A stretch of 64,000 nucleotides of DNA from Pediococcus acidilactici (GCA_024970065.1 CP103908.1:1116001-1180000), one strand, 5' to 3'; positions 9,344 through 20,748 are shown, counted from the stretch's first letter. Notes: generated from the sequence alone by a model not told the origin. Numbers and translations: made by a program.

Positions 9344-9466
9344 TTTTTCACCTCAAATAGAAATATTGAGTTTTTTCAAAACTTCATTGTTGATTCTATC
9401 ACTTTTAAAATCAGTTGTCTGTACCATTTTGCCAATTCTTTCAATGTAAGTGCTTTAATTCACGCT

Positions 9467-12400
9467 TTATTTTTCAACCAATGAAATTTGGTCCAATCCA
9501 AGTAAATTTTCAAACGCTTTTTTCACTTCTGGAGTTCCCTGCAAACTAAATTTTTCTGATAACGCTCGTTGCTGATTGGTATCTTGGTAAACTAACGTCA
9601 CCGGAACTTGTCCATGGTATTCCTTGAACATTTCGAATAACCTTCTTTGAAAATCGGCGGGATTTTTGCGGCTCGGTACCTTAATCACCCAATGTGTCTG
9701 TCGGTGCGACCGTTGTTGGGGCGCTGCAATTTGGTCAACAATTAACTGCAGTTGATCCTCGCGTTGTTCGACTTTTCCCGTTAACTGAAGGACGCGTTTA
9801 CTTTCCAAAAGTTGGTTAGATTGGAAAACGCGCGGAAAAATTACCGCCTCGCATTCATCAGTCTGGTCACTGATTTTGGCAAACGCCATCGGTTCACCCT
9901 TCTTCGTTCGAATTGTGCGGATACTGCGGATGTAGACTATGGAAGTTACCTTTTCTCCCGCTTTAAACTGTTGAATCGGGATAAAATGCCGTTGTTTAAT
10001 TAATGCGGCAAATCGTTCTACCGGATGGGCAGATACGTAAGTTCCCAGGAGCTCTTCTTCGCGGTCCAGTTTTTCGTCTAACGGTAAATCTGGACGACTT
10101 TTAATCGTTGGCATTAATTTTTGAAAGAGGTCAACATTTTGTCCACTAAAGGTAATTCCCTTAAGCAGCTCTGGCAAATATTCATCCAGTTCCGCCCGGT
10201 TATAGCCAAAACTATCTAAAGCGCCCGCAAAGATCAATTTGTCAATCACATCTTCGTCAATGCCCTGGTCGCCCATTCGACGTAACCAGTCGTCAACCGT
10301 TTTAAAACGTCCACCACGTTCGCGTTCCGCCAACAAGTGTTGAATAAAGTCACGCCGCAGTCCTTTAATTGCGGTGAACCCCATCCGGATTTGCCCGCCT
10401 TGATAGGTGTAGGTGGCACTACTTTGGTTAATGTCCGGAGCTAAGGTAGAAATGCCTAAACGTTTTAGCTCTTGAATGTAGGTTTTGGTTTTTGCGTCGT
10501 TTCCCACCACGGAATTTAATAGCGCCGTGTAAAAATCTCCCGGATAGTGCGCTTTTAGGTAGGCTAACTGAAATGCCAACTTACTATAGGCAACTGCGTG
10601 AGATTTATTAAAACCGTAGTTAGCAAAGTTTTCAATATACCGGTAAACCTGTTGAGCAATTTTTTCGCTGTAACCCTTTTGCAGAGCTCCTTGAATAAAA
10701 TTGGTCCGCATTTGCTCAATTACGGCGTGCTTTTTCTTACTCATTGCCCGCCGCAGCAAATCCGCTTGACCAAGGCTTAAGCCTCCCATCGCAGAGGCCA
10801 CCTCCATTACCTGCTCTTGATAAACCAAAATTCCATACGTTTCCCCTAATACCCGTTCTAGTACTTGATTTGGGAAATGATACGGTTCTAAATGGTCCTT
10901 GCGCTTAACAAACCGGTCAATATTTTCCATCGGCCCTGGCCGATAAAGAGCGTTAACTGCTACCACAAGGCCAAAATTAGTTGGGTGTACTTTTCGTAAA
11001 ACGTTACGAATCCCTGCAGACTCAAATTGGAAAACTCCGCTAGTGTCGCCCCGTTGGAATAGTTGTAAGGTTTGCGGATCGTTTAAATCGATTTGCTCAA
11101 TTTCAAACTTGGGCTCCGTACGACGAACTAATTGCAAGATATTGTTCATTAAAGACAGGTTACGGAGGCCCAAGAAGTCCATTTTTAACAACCCTACTTG
11201 TTCAACAAAATTTTTAGAATACTGACTCATCAGCATCCCTTCGTTACCATCCTGCACGGGCACACTTTCCACCAGTTCATCCTGACTTAAAACGATTCCG
11301 GCAGCGTGCGTTGAAAAATGGCGCGGAAGTCCCTCTAGGCGGCACGCCGTCTCAAACATAAATCGATTTTTCGGTGAACTCTCAATAAAGTCCCGCAACC
11401 GGTGGGAAGTTTGGGCCGCTTGTTTTAACGTGATGTTTAATTTGTTTGGAATCAACGCGCTAATTTGGTTAATCTTATTGGGCATCTCGCCAAACACCCG
11501 GGCCACGTCCCGAATAGCTTGTTTGGCAGCTAAAGTACCGAAAGTAATGATCTGTCCTACATGTTGGTGACCATAGCGGTCGTGGACGTACTGCAAAACT
11601 ACTTCACGCTGATCATCAGGTATATCAAGGTCAATATCGGGCATTTGGGCCCGTTCCGGATTCAAAAATCGTTCAAACAAGAGGCCATACTGCAAAGGAT
11701 CCACGCTCGTAATTTTTAATAGATACGCTACTAGGGAACCAGCGGCAGATCCCCGCCCCGGCCCCGTGAGGATTTGATTTTGATGCGCGAACTGGACCAC
11801 GTCATGAATGATTAAGAAATAGTCGGCAAACCCCATTTCCTTGATGACGGCCAACTCATGATCTAGGCGTGCTTGATAACGTTCGCCATCCTGCAACGTT
11901 TTTTTGAGCGGCTCTAAAGCTCGCTGACACAGTTGGGTCAAGTACGTAATGGAATCTTGATGATTGGGGGTTGCAAATTGGGGAAGCCGTGGATTAACAA
12001 TCGGAATCTCCAAATTAATTTCTGCGACCACTTTATCGAGTTGCTCGAATACCTTTACGTCAACCATCGGGGTGTATTCACGAACAAATTCAGTTGGCGG
12101 TTTTAACCAGTTATTACCCCCACCATTTGCTAAAAGCTCTGGATGTTGCAAAACCTTCCCAGACTCAATGTCACGCAATACTTGGGTTGCAAAATGATCT
12201 TCCTCATTTAAATATTCTACGCTAGGCAGTGGTAAACAACCGATTCCCGCCTTTTGGGCCATCTGCGTCAACGTTTGTCGCATCACGTGCGTTTGTTGGC
12301 CATTAATTCCCAAAAATAAATTTTCTGGTGTAATTGTCTGCTGATATTCTTCAATTAAAGACTGAGCATCATTTGCCATTCCCCGCTCTAACAACTCGTT

Positions 12401-12802
12401 AACCTCAGAACGAACCGGCGGTACAATCACCACTAAGTCTTGCCAATATTTCCGTAAATCATCAAACGTGAGCGTAGCTTTTGCCGCGCCTCCCGTCATC
12501 CGTGCGGAACTGATCCGCAACAGATTGTGGTAGCCGTTAAGGTTTTTGGCCAGTAAAACTAATGCAAATTGATTATCGATGCCGCGAGTACTATCAAGCC
12601 AAATTGTCAAACCAACGAGCGGTTTCAAATCATTTTTTAAACAGGCTTGGTAAAATTCAATCGCGCCATACATCGTATTATTATCAGTGAGGGCCATCGC
12701 GGAATATCCGCGATCTTTGGCAGTTTTAACCAGTTCAGCAATTTTTGTTGGACTCGTCAACAAACTATACGAACTCAAGACATGTAGCGGTACAAAAGCC
12801 AT
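9467..12802 (-). CDS. dnaE: DNA polymerase III alpha subunit DnaE
   Basis: This 1111-residue protein is the DnaE-type replicative polymerase, which in Firmicutes works beside PolC, extending primers on the lagging strand. It has an N-terminal PHP domain (LHVLSSYSLLTSP), the polymerase palm with GRGSAAGSLVAYLL and the catalytic PDIDLDIPD aspartates, and a C-terminal OB fold (about residues 960-1050). The start at 12802 (MAFVPLHVLSS) is chosen because GGGAGGG stands seven bases upstream; an 18-codon extension to 12856 would run back through the promoter. A promoter with TATAAT is visible at 12828-12856. Confidence 0.96.
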   Translation of the reverse strand: MAFVPLHVLSSYSLLTSPTKIAELVKTAKDRGYSAMALTDNNTMYGAIEFYQACLKNDLKPLVGLTIWLDSTRGIDNQFALVLLAKNLNGYHNLLRISSARMTGGAAKATLTFDDLRKYWQDLVVIVPPVRSEVNELLERGMANDAQSLIEEYQQTITPENLFLGINGQQTHVMRQTLTQMAQKAGIGCLPLPSVEYLNEEDHFATQVLRDIESGKVLQHPELLANGGGNNWLKPPTEFVREYTPMVDVKVFEQLDKVVAEINLEIPIVNPRLPQFATPNHQDSITYLTQLCQRALEPLKKTLQDGERYQARLDHELAVIKEMGFADYFLIIHDVVQFAHQNQILTGPGRGSAAGSLVAYLLKITSVDPLQYGLLFERFLNPERAQMPDIDLDIPDDQREVVLQYVHDRYGHQHVGQIITFGTLAAKQAIRDVARVFGEMPNKINQISALIPNKLNITLKQAAQTSHRLRDFIESSPKNRFMFETACRLEGLPRHFSTHAAGIVLSQDELVESVPVQDGNEGMLMSQYSKNFVEQVGLLKMDFLGLRNLSLMNNILQLVRRTEPKFEIEQIDLNDPQTLQLFQRGDTSGVFQFESAGIRNVLRKVHPTNFGLVVAVNALYRPGPMENIDRFVKRKDHLEPYHFPNQVLERVLGETYGILVYQEQVMEVASAMGGLSLGQADLLRRAMSKKKHAVIEQMRTNFIQGALQKGYSEKIAQQVYRYIENFANYGFNKSHAVAYSKLAFQLAYLKAHYPGDFYTALLNSVVGNDAKTKTYIQELKRLGISTLAPDINQSSATYTYQGGQIRMGFTAIKGLRRDFIQHLLAERERGGRFKTVDDWLRRMGDQGIDEDVIDKLIFAGALDSFGYNRAELDEYLPELLKGITFSGQNVDLFQKLMPTIKSRPDLPLDEKLDREEELLGTYVSAHPVERFAALIKQRHFIPIQQFKAGEKVTSIVYIRSIRTIRTKKGEPMAFAKISDQTDECEAVIFPRVFQSNQLLESKRVLQLTGKVEQREDQLQLIVDQIAAPQQRSHRQTHWVIKVPSRKNPADFQRRLFEMFKEYHGQVPVTLVYQDTNQQRALSEKFSLQGTPEVKKAFENLLGLDQISLVEK

Positions 12803-12827
12803 TATTTTCCCTCCCGTGTTTTTCTTA

Positions 12828-12856
12828 ATTATACTAAATGTATTCACCATATCCAA
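12828..12856 (-). promoter_or_regulatory. Promoter of dnaE
   Basis: TTGGAT at 12851-12856 and TATAAT at 12828-12833 are separated by 17 bases, about 26 bases before the ATG at 12802. Confidence 0.75.
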
Positions 12857-12928
12857 AATTCAAGATTAATTTATTTTCCGCTAAGTTTGTGCTAGAATAG
12901 CTTTGTTCGAGAAAGGGGTCAATTAATA

Positions 12929-13105
12929 ATGATGAAACAAATCGTAGTTATTTTTTGGGCATTTATTTTTGGCGAAGTACTTGGTTATATCGGTGGTGCC
13001 CTAGAAGTACTACCTTACAGTAGCCTTGAAATTGGTACGATGGCTGCCATTACCGCCCTCATCACCTCTAACTTAATTCCGTGGATTTCTAAAAAATATC
13101 GGTAA
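12929..13105 (+). CDS. DUF2929-like small membrane protein
   Basis: A 58-residue protein with two hydrophobic segments (IVVIFWAFIFGEVLGYIGGAL and MAAITALITSNLIPWI) and a basic C-terminus KKYR. The form and its position divergent from dnaE match the DUF2929 family of lactobacilli and bacilli, for which no function is known. GAAAGGGG stands about ten bases before the first of two consecutive ATG codons. An extended -10 (TGC TAGAAT, 12893-12898) lies upstream. It ends at a shared bidirectional terminator. Confidence 0.75.
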   Translation: MMKQIVVIFWAFIFGEVLGYIGGALEVLPYSSLEIGTMAAITALITSNLIPWISKKYR

Positions 13106-13156
13106 TTAAGCTAAAGAGCTATCTTTAAAAATCCGGATAGCAACCCTATAAAACGC

Positions 13157-13197
13157 AAAAAACAGGCTGGAATGCAATAATTCTAGCCTGTTTTTTA
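13157..13197. terminator. Bidirectional terminator between DUF2929 gene and clpB
   Basis: A 16-base arm (AAAAAACAGGCTgGAA) and its complement flank an eight-base loop, with A and T tracts on the two sides so that it can end transcripts from either strand. Confidence 0.92.
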
Positions 13198-13209
13198 TTC
13201 CACTTGGCT

Positions 13210-15810
13210 TTATTTTTGTGCTTCGTTTTGGAAAACAAGTTGGTCATTAAGCACGTCAATCATCACGGCTGACTTCGGTTTTACCCGGCCACTAATGATT
13301 TCCTTAGCTAACGGAGTCTCTACATTTTTAATGATGTAGCGCCGTAACGGTCGTGCCCCGAATGCCGGGTCGTAAGCCTGTTGCACAATGTAATCTTGGG
13401 CAGGTTCTGAAATATTCAGCTTGATTTCCTGATCTGCCAACCGATCAGATAGTTGAGTAACTAGTTTTTGAACAATCTTCCGTACGTCCGTCTTACTCAA
13501 CGGCGTAAACATGATGATATCGTCCACCCGGTTAAGAAATTCTGGCTTAAAATAGCTTTGTAAGACGTCACGAACTTGTTGTCGAATATCTGCGTCAATG
13601 GAATTTTCCGATTGATTCTTTAGCAGGAGTTCCGACCCTAGGTTTGAAGTCATAATTAGGATTGTGTTCCGGAAGTTAACCGTGCGTCCTTGACCGTCCG
13701 TTAAACGACCGTCATCAAGGACTTGCAGTAAAATATTGAAAACTTCTGGATGAGCCTTTTCAATTTCATCAAAGAGGACAATCGAATATGGGTTCCGACG
13801 AACGGCTTCAGTTAACTGGCCACCCTCTTCATAACCAACGTAACCTGGAGCTGCCCCCACCAACCGGGAAACCGATTCTTTTTCCATGTATTCGGACATG
13901 TCGATGCGCACCATGTTGTCTTCCGAATCAAATAATGCCTCTGCTAAAGCTTTCGACAATTCGGTCTTCCCTACTCCAGTTGGACCTAGGAACATAAACG
14001 AACCAATGGGCCGGTTGGGGTCTTGTAATCCTGCACGAGAACGCAAAACCGCATCCGCTACGGATTGAACTGCTTCGTCCTGACCAATTACCCGTTGATG
14101 CAATTTGTCAGCTAAGTGAAGCAACTTTTCCCTTTCACCTTCCACTAGCCGAGCTACGGGAATCCCCGTCATTTGACTAATTACCCGCGCGATTTCCTTA
14201 TCGGTAACCGATTCTTCTACGAGCCATTCTTGATGCGTATTCTCGGATTCATTTTCCAAATCTTGCAATTCTTTTTCTAGAGTTGGAATGGTACCGTGTT
14301 GGAGAACCGCTGCCCGGTCTAAATCATAAGCACTTTCTGCTTCTTGTAAATCATGCTTAGCCTTATCAAGTTCGTTTTTCTTATCACTGATCTTTTTAAT
14401 TTCTGCTTTTTGGGCAGCCCAACGAGATTCTAACTTAACCTTTTCCTCTTTAGTAGCTGCTAATTCCTTTTGCAAGGCTTTCAACCGTTTGGCAGATTCT
14501 TCATCAGTCTCGTTCTTTAACGCCCGTTCTTCAACTTGCAACCGCATCAATTGGCGATTAACTTGGTCGAGCTCGGTAGGGTTGGAATTCATTTCGACCT
14601 TAATCTTTGCGGAAGCTTCGTCAATTAGGTCAATTGCCTTATCTGGCAAATAACGGTCAGTAATGTAACGACTGGACAATTTAGCTGCCGCTACCAAAGC
14701 ATTGTCATGGATTCGCACACCATGGTGGATTTCAAAGCGCTCTTTTAGCCCCCGTAAAATACTGATGGTGTCTTCGACCGAAGGCTCCTTTACTAAGACC
14801 CGCTGGAACCGCCGTTCTAAAGCTTTATCCTTTTCGATATTTTCCCGGTATTCATCTAACGTTGTAGCTCCGATTAGGTGAAGCTCACCGCGCGCCAACA
14901 TCGGCTTAAGTAAATTCCCTGCATCCATGCTGCCTTCGGTCTTACCTGCGCCGACGATTGTATGAATTTCGTCAATGAACAAAATAATCTGGCCGTCCGC
15001 TTTTGCGACCTCTTTGAGGACCGTCTTTAACCGTTCTTCAAATTCACCCCGATATTTTGCTCCGGCAATCAAAGATCCCATATCTAAGGAAATAATGGTC
15101 TTGTTGGCCAAATTGCTAGGCACGTCCCCTTTGGCGATCCGTTGTGCCAACCCTTCAACAATCGCCGTTTTTCCAACGCCGGGTTCCCCAATTAGAACCG
15201 GGTTGTTTTTAGTTTTCCGTGACAAAATTCGAATTACGTCTAAAATTTCTTCGTCACGACCAATTACCGGATCTGGATTTTCGTTATGCGCTCGCTTTAC
15301 TAAATCCGTCCCGTACTTTTCTAATGCTTTGTAGCCACTTTCTTGTTCTTTGGACGTCACTCTTTCACCCCCACGAAATTCTTCAATTTTTGCAAGTGCT
15401 TTTTTAGCGGTAATTCCTTGTCGTTGAAAAAAGTTAACTAGTTCGTTATTGCTCAAATCAAATAACGCTAAAAACACCGTATCCACCGCAATAAATTCAT
15501 CTTGTAACTTCTGGCGACGTTGTTCTGCTTGAATTAATAACTGGTTTAGCTCAGCAGATATTGATTGACCATAACTAACTTGGCTACCACTGACGATGCT
15601 GATTTGATCCAATTCACGATCTAACTCACTTTGGATCGCCTGGTTGTTAATCCCCAACTCTGACAGCAAAGTCCCCACCGTTTGATCTGGTTGAGTTAAA
15701 AATTTAAATAATTCGGGAATCCCGATTTCTTGGTGTTGGCGGTTAACCGCAATTTGCTGGGCTTCGCCAAGTGCTTCTTGCAATGCAGTAGTCATTTTTT
15801 CAGGATTCAT
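13210..15810 (-). CDS. clpB: ATP-dependent disaggregase ClpB
   Basis: ClpB extracts polypeptides from aggregates together with DnaK. The 866-residue protein has the Clp N-domain (about 1-145), a first AAA module with Walker [10 protein letters not shown] and Walker [10 protein letters not shown], a long coiled-coil middle domain (about 410-520, rich in K/E/L), and a second AAA module with GPTGVGKTE, ending in the D2-small domain ([10 protein letters not shown]). It starts only 11 bases after the nif3 stop and its Shine-Dalgarno GGGGG overlaps that stop codon. I see no CtsR heptad pair or CIRCE element upstream, unlike most lactic acid bacterial clpB genes, so it may be transcribed from the trmK promoter. 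Confidence 0.96.
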   Translation of the reverse strand: MNPEKMTTALQEALGEAQQIAVNRQHQEIGIPELFKFLTQPDQTVGTLLSELGINNQAIQSELDRELDQISIVSGSQVSYGQSISAELNQLLIQAEQRRQKLQDEFIAVDTVFLALFDLSNNELVNFFQRQGITAKKALAKIEEFRGGERVTSKEQESGYKALEKYGTDLVKRAHNENPDPVIGRDEEILDVIRILSRKTKNNPVLIGEPGVGKTAIVEGLAQRIAKGDVPSNLANKTIISLDMGSLIAGAKYRGEFEERLKTVLKEVAKADGQIILFIDEIHTIVGAGKTEGSMDAGNLLKPMLARGELHLIGATTLDEYRENIEKDKALERRFQRVLVKEPSVEDTISILRGLKERFEIHHGVRIHDNALVAAAKLSSRYITDRYLPDKAIDLIDEASAKIKVEMNSNPTELDQVNRQLMRLQVEERALKNETDEESAKRLKALQKELAATKEEKVKLESRWAAQKAEIKKISDKKNELDKAKHDLQEAESAYDLDRAAVLQHGTIPTLEKELQDLENESENTHQEWLVEESVTDKEIARVISQMTGIPVARLVEGEREKLLHLADKLHQRVIGQDEAVQSVADAVLRSRAGLQDPNRPIGSFMFLGPTGVGKTELSKALAEALFDSEDNMVRIDMSEYMEKESVSRLVGAAPGYVGYEEGGQLTEAVRRNPYSIVLFDEIEKAHPEVFNILLQVLDDGRLTDGQGRTVNFRNTILIMTSNLGSELLLKNQSENSIDADIRQQVRDVLQSYFKPEFLNRVDDIIMFTPLSKTDVRKIVQKLVTQLSDRLADQEIKLNISEPAQDYIVQQAYDPAFGARPLRRYIIKNVETPLAKEIISGRVKPKSAVMIDVLNDQLVFQNEAQK

Positions 15811-15821
15811 ACGATTACCCC

Positions 15822-16613
15822 CTACATAAATTGATAAGGATTAGTATTTACCGTCGATGGACAAACCTCCACTTCCCATTGGTTGTCCGCCTTCCATTCG
15901 CTAAACAATTTTGTTAATTCTTTAATGCAAATTTTTTCTACGTTATGACCCACGTCAAAAACGTTAAGGTGGTCCGCTAGCATATCATGACCAGTATGGT
16001 AATAAACATCACCAGTAACGAACGCGTCCGCTCCGGCTGCCATCATTTCTGGGTAAAATTTACCTCCATCACCGCCCACAACCGCTACATTCTGGACCAA
16101 TGCCTGATTATCTTCGGCAACCACCCGTAAACCATCAAGTTGGAAAGCTTTTTTTAAAGTCTGAGCAAATTCCCTCACCGTTTGGGGTTGGGGTAACTTA
16201 CCGATTCGGCCGATGTTGCGGTCGTAGTGAGCAGAATAAACGGGTTGCACTTCGGCAAGGGACATTGCACGGGATAGCCAATCGTTCATTCCTCCCGCCG
16301 CAACGTCTAAGTTAGTGTGTGCAGAATAGACCCCAATTGAATGTTTAATTAAGTTTGCGTACATTTGATTTTGCGGTACGGTCAAGTCTAAATTGCGGAC
16401 CGGCCGAAAAATCAGCGGATGGTGAGAAAAAATAAAGTCACACCGTTTGTCAATTGCTTCTTCCACAACTTCTGGACGAACATCTAGGGTCACTAACACG
16501 CGGTGAACTGGCTGGTTTAAATCCCCAATTTGTATCCCAACCGGGTCCTTAGGAAAAGCGATTTCCTTAGGAGCCATTTCTTCAAAGCGTTCAATTAATT
16601 GTTTTGCCAACAT
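15822..16613 (-). CDS. Nif3-like dinuclear metal centre protein (YqfO family)
   Basis: A 263-residue member of the NIF3/YqfO family (annotated in some databases as GTP cyclohydrolase 1 type 2). Metal-ligand motifs are visible: [19 protein letters not shown] and the C-terminal DVGHNVEK. It lacks the PII-like insertion present in longer Bacillus homologues. Function is not settled. It overlaps the end of trmK by 23 bases; trmK-yqfO adjacency after rpoD is widespread in Firmicutes. Confidence 0.9.
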   Translation of the reverse strand: MLAKQLIERFEEMAPKEIAFPKDPVGIQIGDLNQPVHRVLVTLDVRPEVVEEAIDKRCDFIFSHHPLIFRPVRNLDLTVPQNQMYANLIKHSIGVYSAHTNLDVAAGGMNDWLSRAMSLAEVQPVYSAHYDRNIGRIGKLPQPQTVREFAQTLKKAFQLDGLRVVAEDNQALVQNVAVVGGDGGKFYPEMMAAGADAFVTGDVYYHTGHDMLADHLNVFDVGHNVEKICIKELTKLFSEWKADNQWEVEVCPSTVNTNPYQFM

Positions 16614-17301
16614 TGGTCAACATCTCCTCAATTTGCGCAATTTTTTTCGTTACTTCGGTCAATTTATCACCGCCGTGCTGCGGATGTTGTTCTAAATTAT
16701 CTTTGATCCCCCTTAAGCGGTTCAACTCTCGTTGCCACTTCCGCATGTAAGTGGCGTTGGTGGTTTGCATCAAAATCGGACCAAACGTCAATTCAGATTC
16801 CGTCAACTTCATTTCACCTGGTTCCGCAACGATAATTTCGTAAAGATGGTAATCTTCAGCCACAATATCTTCGTGGACAATTCGGTAGTGGTGATTAATA
16901 AGCCACTCCCGCAACTCATATTCGCCAACGTTAGGCTGGAGCACTAATCGTCGCACGCCGGACAATTTTGATTGCCCCTCTTCAAGGATTCGTCGAATTA
17001 ACAGTCCACCCATTCCCGCAATGCAAATTACGTCAACTTGGTCTTCCGGGTTTAAAATTGCCAATCCGTCGCCTAATCGCGCATCGATCAAGTCGCTAAC
17101 CTGATTTTTTTCAATTTCTACTTTGGAATTAGTTAACGGGCCTGGAGCTACTTCTCCAGCAATTGCCGCGGTGGCAATTTGATTTTTTACTAAGTTAATC
17201 GCTAAATACGCATGATCCGAACCAATATCGGCAATTTTTGATCCCTTTGGAACTAAACTTGCAACCACCTTTAGTCGCGGTGATAAATTATTTGAATTCA
17301 T
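16591..17301 (-). CDS. trmK: tRNA (adenine(22)-N1)-methyltransferase
   Basis: TrmK methylates N1 of adenine 22 in the D-loop of tRNA. The 236-residue protein has a Rossmann methyltransferase core with the SAM-binding motif IADIGSDHAYLAI (about residues 19-31), the family motif ICIAGMGGLLIRRIL, and a C-terminal coiled coil (about 185-230). It starts after the rpoD terminator, suggesting a separate transcript trmK-nif3-clpB. Confidence 0.93.
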   Translation of the reverse strand: MNSNNLSPRLKVVASLVPKGSKIADIGSDHAYLAINLVKNQIATAAIAGEVAPGPLTNSKVEIEKNQVSDLIDARLGDGLAILNPEDQVDVICIAGMGGLLIRRILEEGQSKLSGVRRLVLQPNVGEYELREWLINHHYRIVHEDIVAEDYHLYEIIVAEPGEMKLTESELTFGPILMQTTNATYMRKWQRELNRLRGIKDNLEQHPQHGGDKLTEVTKKIAQIEEMLTNVGKTIN

Positions 17302-17347
17302 GAAAATAAACTCCCGGTATTTTTTGTATTTATTTTATGCTAACCCA

Positions 17348-17391
17348 AAAAGAGGCCCTATACAAATCCGTGACCTGTATGGAACCTCTTT
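17348..17391 (-). terminator. Terminator of dnaG-rpoD
   Basis: On the minus strand an AAAGAGG...CCTCTTT stem with an inner TACA/TGTA pairing is followed by five T residues, seven bases after the rpoD stop. Confidence 0.85.
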
Positions 17392-17397
17392 AAGAAG

Positions 17398-18537
17398 TTA
17401 ATCTAAGAAATCTTTTAATTGTTTTGAACGTGATGGATGACGAAGTTTCCGTAAGGCTTTTGCTTCAATTTGCCGAATCCGTTCACGAGTTACGCCAAAG
17501 ACCTTTCCTACTTCTTCAAGAGTGCGGGTCCGACCATCATCTAACCCAAAGCGGAGTCGTAAAACATTTTCTTCCCGGTCCGTTAGGGTATCCAAGACGC
17601 CTTCCAGCTGTTCTTTAAGCAACTCGTAAGCCGCATGGTCAGCAGGACTAGTTGCTTCTTGGTCTTCAATGAAGTCTCCTAGGTGTGAATCATCCTCTTC
17701 ACCGATTGGAGTTTCCAATGAAACTGGTTCTTGTGCAATCTTAAGGATTTCACGTACCTTATCCGAAGGCATGTCCATTTCTGCACCGATTTCTTCAGGC
17801 ATCGGTTCCCGACCTAAGTCTTGGAGTAGTTGCCGTTGGATCCGAATTAATTTATTAATGGTTTCCACCATGTGAACTGGAATTCGAATGGTCCGTGCTT
17901 GGTCAGCAATGGCCCGGGTGATTGCTTGACGAATCCACCATGTTGCGTAAGTGGAGAATTTGAATCCCTTTTGGTAATCGAACTTCTCAACGGCCTTCAT
18001 TAAGCCCATATTTCCTTCTTGGATGAGGTCTAGGAATTGCATTCCCCGGCCAACGTACCGTTTAGCAATGGAAACTACTAACCGTAAGTTTGCTTCGGCA
18101 AGTTCTTGCTTTGCACGTTCGTCGCCCTTTTCAATTCGGAGGGCAAGGGCAACTTCTTCATCGGCAGTTAATAGTGAAACTCGACCAATTTCTTTCAGAT
18201 ACATCCGTACCGGATCATTAATCTTAACACCGGCAGGAGCCTTAGTATCGTCTAGTTCTTCTTTTGAAATTTCTTGTGCTTTCAAAGCTTTTTCGCTTGG
18301 ATCACCGTTTTCATCAACTACGCTGATTCCCGCGTCTTCAATGCGTTGGATCAAGTCGTCCACGTCTTCATCCGTTAACTTAAATTTATCAATCAAATCT
18401 CGGGTAAGCTTGGTGTACTTAACCTTATGCTCACTCTTTTGTGCCTTAATAATTTGGTTAACTGCCTTTTTGAATTCTGGTGAAGAAATGATACTTTCAC
18501 TCTTCTTGCGTTTGATTTCACTCTTTTTACTTGCCAT
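17398..18537 (-). CDS. rpoD: Primary sigma factor RpoD (sigma A)
   Basis: The housekeeping sigma factor that directs RNA polymerase to -35/-10 promoters. The 379-residue protein shows region 1.2 ([17 protein letters not shown]), region 2 ([20 protein letters not shown] and [14 protein letters not shown]), region 3 and region 4 ([19 protein letters not shown], then [20 protein letters not shown]). It lies 17 bases after dnaG in the conserved dnaG-rpoD arrangement. Confidence 0.97.
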   Translation of the reverse strand: MASKKSEIKRKKSESIISSPEFKKAVNQIIKAQKSEHKVKYTKLTRDLIDKFKLTDEDVDDLIQRIEDAGISVVDENGDPSEKALKAQEISKEELDDTKAPAGVKINDPVRMYLKEIGRVSLLTADEEVALALRIEKGDERAKQELAEANLRLVVSIAKRYVGRGMQFLDLIQEGNMGLMKAVEKFDYQKGFKFSTYATWWIRQAITRAIADQARTIRIPVHMVETINKLIRIQRQLLQDLGREPMPEEIGAEMDMPSDKVREILKIAQEPVSLETPIGEEDDSHLGDFIEDQEATSPADHAAYELLKEQLEGVLDTLTDREENVLRLRFGLDDGRTRTLEEVGKVFGVTRERIRQIEAKALRKLRHPSRSKQLKDFLD

Positions 18538-18554
18538 AGTTAGCTGTTCCCCCT

Positions 18555-20411
18555 CTAATTTTGGAGCTGTTGTTGTTTTTGATAAAGAGAAATAAGTTTT
18601 AGCGTTAATTGCTGCTGTAACTCCTGGTTACCTAATCTGGTAGCTTCATTTAAATCTGCCTTAACTTTTGAAATTTGTTCACTGAGCGGGGCCACGTCCT
18701 TAATCAAACTAATGTAGTCTTCAATTTCTTCTTCCGTATAATCGGGGCTTAAATTAATCGACTCGATATTAGCAACTACCGACTGTAACTCCGGCTCCTT
18801 CAAATAATCCATAAAATCTGCCGCGTCGTATGCTTGATTTTTAGCTAAATACCCCCCGGCCAACATATAAATGGTTTCCAACTGTTCATTTGGAAAATAA
18901 AAGTCCGGTAAACTTTGCAACTTTAACCATACGTCATGGTGGTTAAGCGCCCGGGCTAATAACCGGTACTGTGAAATATCAACACACGATAATTTTTTAG
19001 GAGTATTTTCAGTTTTCTCAACTTGATTTTCAAAAGTGGGTGGCGGCGCAGGAGCCGGTCCCGGATCAAACTGCCGAGGCGTGTGTGCAATTCGATCAGC
19101 CACGCTTTCGCGCAGCTGATTTTTTAGATCTCGTTTATCGATGTTAAACTCTTCGGCCAACTGGTTAAGGTATAAATCCTGTTCCAAAGCGTCATTTAAC
19201 TCCGCAATTCGCCGAAGTGCTTTTTTAAGGTATTCCAACTGATCGTTTTCGTTAGCTAAGTTTAACCCGATTCGGTCATATTGCAATAAAAATGCCGTAC
19301 TAGATTCCCCAGTTTGCTTCATTAACCTTTGGAAAGATTCAATCCCTTTATCCCGCACGTATTCGTCAGGATCTCGATTATCCGGGATAAAAATTACGCT
19401 AATTTGTAAATCACTGGTTTGCTTAATTAACGCAATCGCCTTAGCAATGGCCCGTTGCCCGGGTTCATCACCGTCAAAGCAAATTACCACTCGGGAAGCC
19501 ACCCGTTGGAGAGCTTTAACGTGATCCTCCGTCAAACTCGTTCCCATTGTTGCGATTCCATTAGTTACTTTAGCCCGGTGAGCGGCAATTACGTCCATAA
19601 ACCCTTCATATAAAATGACGGTTTTTTGTTGTACAATCTCAGAACGTGCTTGCGAAAAATTATAGAGTACCTTTCCTTTGTTAAAAATACTGGTTTCGGG
19701 ACTATTTAAATATTTCGGATGTTGGTCATCCTTAACCAAACTCCTTCCTGAAAAAGCAACAATCTTACCATTATTATCCTTAATCGGAAACATGATGCGA
19801 TTAAAAAACCGGTCCTTTAACGAACCGTCTGCCGTCTCGATAAATAAACCCGAATCTTGCATTTGTTTTTGCTCGACCCGTTGCTCTTTAAGGAAGCTTA
19901 GTAATAGGTCTTGATCCGCGGGCGCGAACCCGAGCTCAAAATCCTCCATCTCTGCTTCAGTAATTCCGCGTTTTTTTAAATAAGCCAGCGCTTTTTCACC
20001 TAGTTGCGTATTTACCAACACGTGGTGGTAAAGTTCAGCAGCCTTTTCATATAAAGTGATCATTTCACTTTGGGCAGCTGAATATGCTGATTTGGATGCC
20101 TTTTTAACGTATTTATCATCTAGCGGAACGTTACCAAACTCAGCTACGCGCCGAACAGCTTCTGGAAAACTGATTTTTTCCAAATCCATCAAAAATTTAA
20201 ATACGTTTCCTCCGCGTCCACAGCTGAAACAGTGAAAAATTTGCTTATCTTCGGACACTGAAAAAGAAGGTGTTTTTTCATCGTGAAATGGGCAAATGCC
20301 AAACAGATTTTTTCCAGCTTTTCTTAACTGAACGTATCGACTAACCACATCAACAATGTTCACGGCGGACCGGACGTTGTCGATGACTTCTTCTGGAATC
20401 ATACCAGCCAT
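18555..20411 (-). CDS. dnaG: DNA primase DnaG
   Basis: Synthesises RNA primers for replication with DnaB helicase. It has the N-terminal zinc finger ([13 protein letters not shown]...[10 protein letters not shown]), the TOPRIM core ([16 protein letters not shown] and [13 protein letters not shown]) and a C-terminal helicase-binding domain. The preferred start is ATG at 20411 ([10 protein letters not shown], 618 residues), 11 bases after GGAAG; an in-frame GTG at 20423 sits on top of that ribosome site. Confidence 0.95.
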   Translation of the reverse strand: MAGMIPEEVIDNVRSAVNIVDVVSRYVQLRKAGKNLFGICPFHDEKTPSFSVSEDKQIFHCFSCGRGGNVFKFLMDLEKISFPEAVRRVAEFGNVPLDDKYVKKASKSAYSAAQSEMITLYEKAAELYHHVLVNTQLGEKALAYLKKRGITEAEMEDFELGFAPADQDLLLSFLKEQRVEQKQMQDSGLFIETADGSLKDRFFNRIMFPIKDNNGKIVAFSGRSLVKDDQHPKYLNSPETSIFNKGKVLYNFSQARSEIVQQKTVILYEGFMDVIAAHRAKVTNGIATMGTSLTEDHVKALQRVASRVVICFDGDEPGQRAIAKAIALIKQTSDLQISVIFIPDNRDPDEYVRDKGIESFQRLMKQTGESSTAFLLQYDRIGLNLANENDQLEYLKKALRRIAELNDALEQDLYLNQLAEEFNIDKRDLKNQLRESVADRIAHTPRQFDPGPAPAPPPTFENQVEKTENTPKKLSCVDISQYRLLARALNHHDVWLKLQSLPDFYFPNEQLETIYMLAGGYLAKNQAYDAADFMDYLKEPELQSVVANIESINLSPDYTEEEIEDYISLIKDVAPLSEQISKVKADLNEATRLGNQELQQQLTLKLISLYQKQQQLQN

Positions 20412-20748
20412 TCTATCACCCACTTCCGTAAGATAGACTCATACGATAGTATATTACAGCACTCCCTATTAATAAGCAATCGAAATGCACCTATATTTAA
20501 CACTTTTGTCAAGTATGTAAAATAAATACCTGAACATTGGGACTCCTTCATTTATAGACTAAGCTATCTCAAAATCCCACAAAAATCCCACAAAAAATTC
20601 TAAAAATTAGTAAAAACACCGGCAGACCTACTAATTTTTTCACCCCACCAAAAAATCTGTTATCAATAATCAAATATCGATTATTGATAACAGATTTATA
20701 AAGACTATTACTGCTGAATCAATTAACAAACTCATGGTTTGCTTAAAC
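20412..20748 (-). other. dnaG-glyS intergenic region
   Basis: This stretch contains the glyS terminator (separate entry), a second hairpin with arms at 20602-20612 and 20629-20640 (AAAAATTAGTA/TACTAATTTTT), a short repeat of the sequence ATCCCACAAAA near 20573-20592, and a TATACT hexamer on the minus strand (about 20448-20453) that may be the dnaG -10 box. No -35 box or coding frame is convincing. Confidence 0.5.
20650..20697 (-). terminator. Terminator of glyQS
   Basis: Two perfectly complementary 18-base arms (20654-20671 and 20679-20696) enclose a seven-base loop; on the minus strand six T residues follow. It stands about 50 bases after the glyS stop. Confidence 0.9.

Noticed and set aside
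20573-20597. Direct repeat of ATCCCACAAAA as a possible CRISPR or replication iteron
   Set aside because: Only two copies without spacers or neighbouring cas or replication genes.
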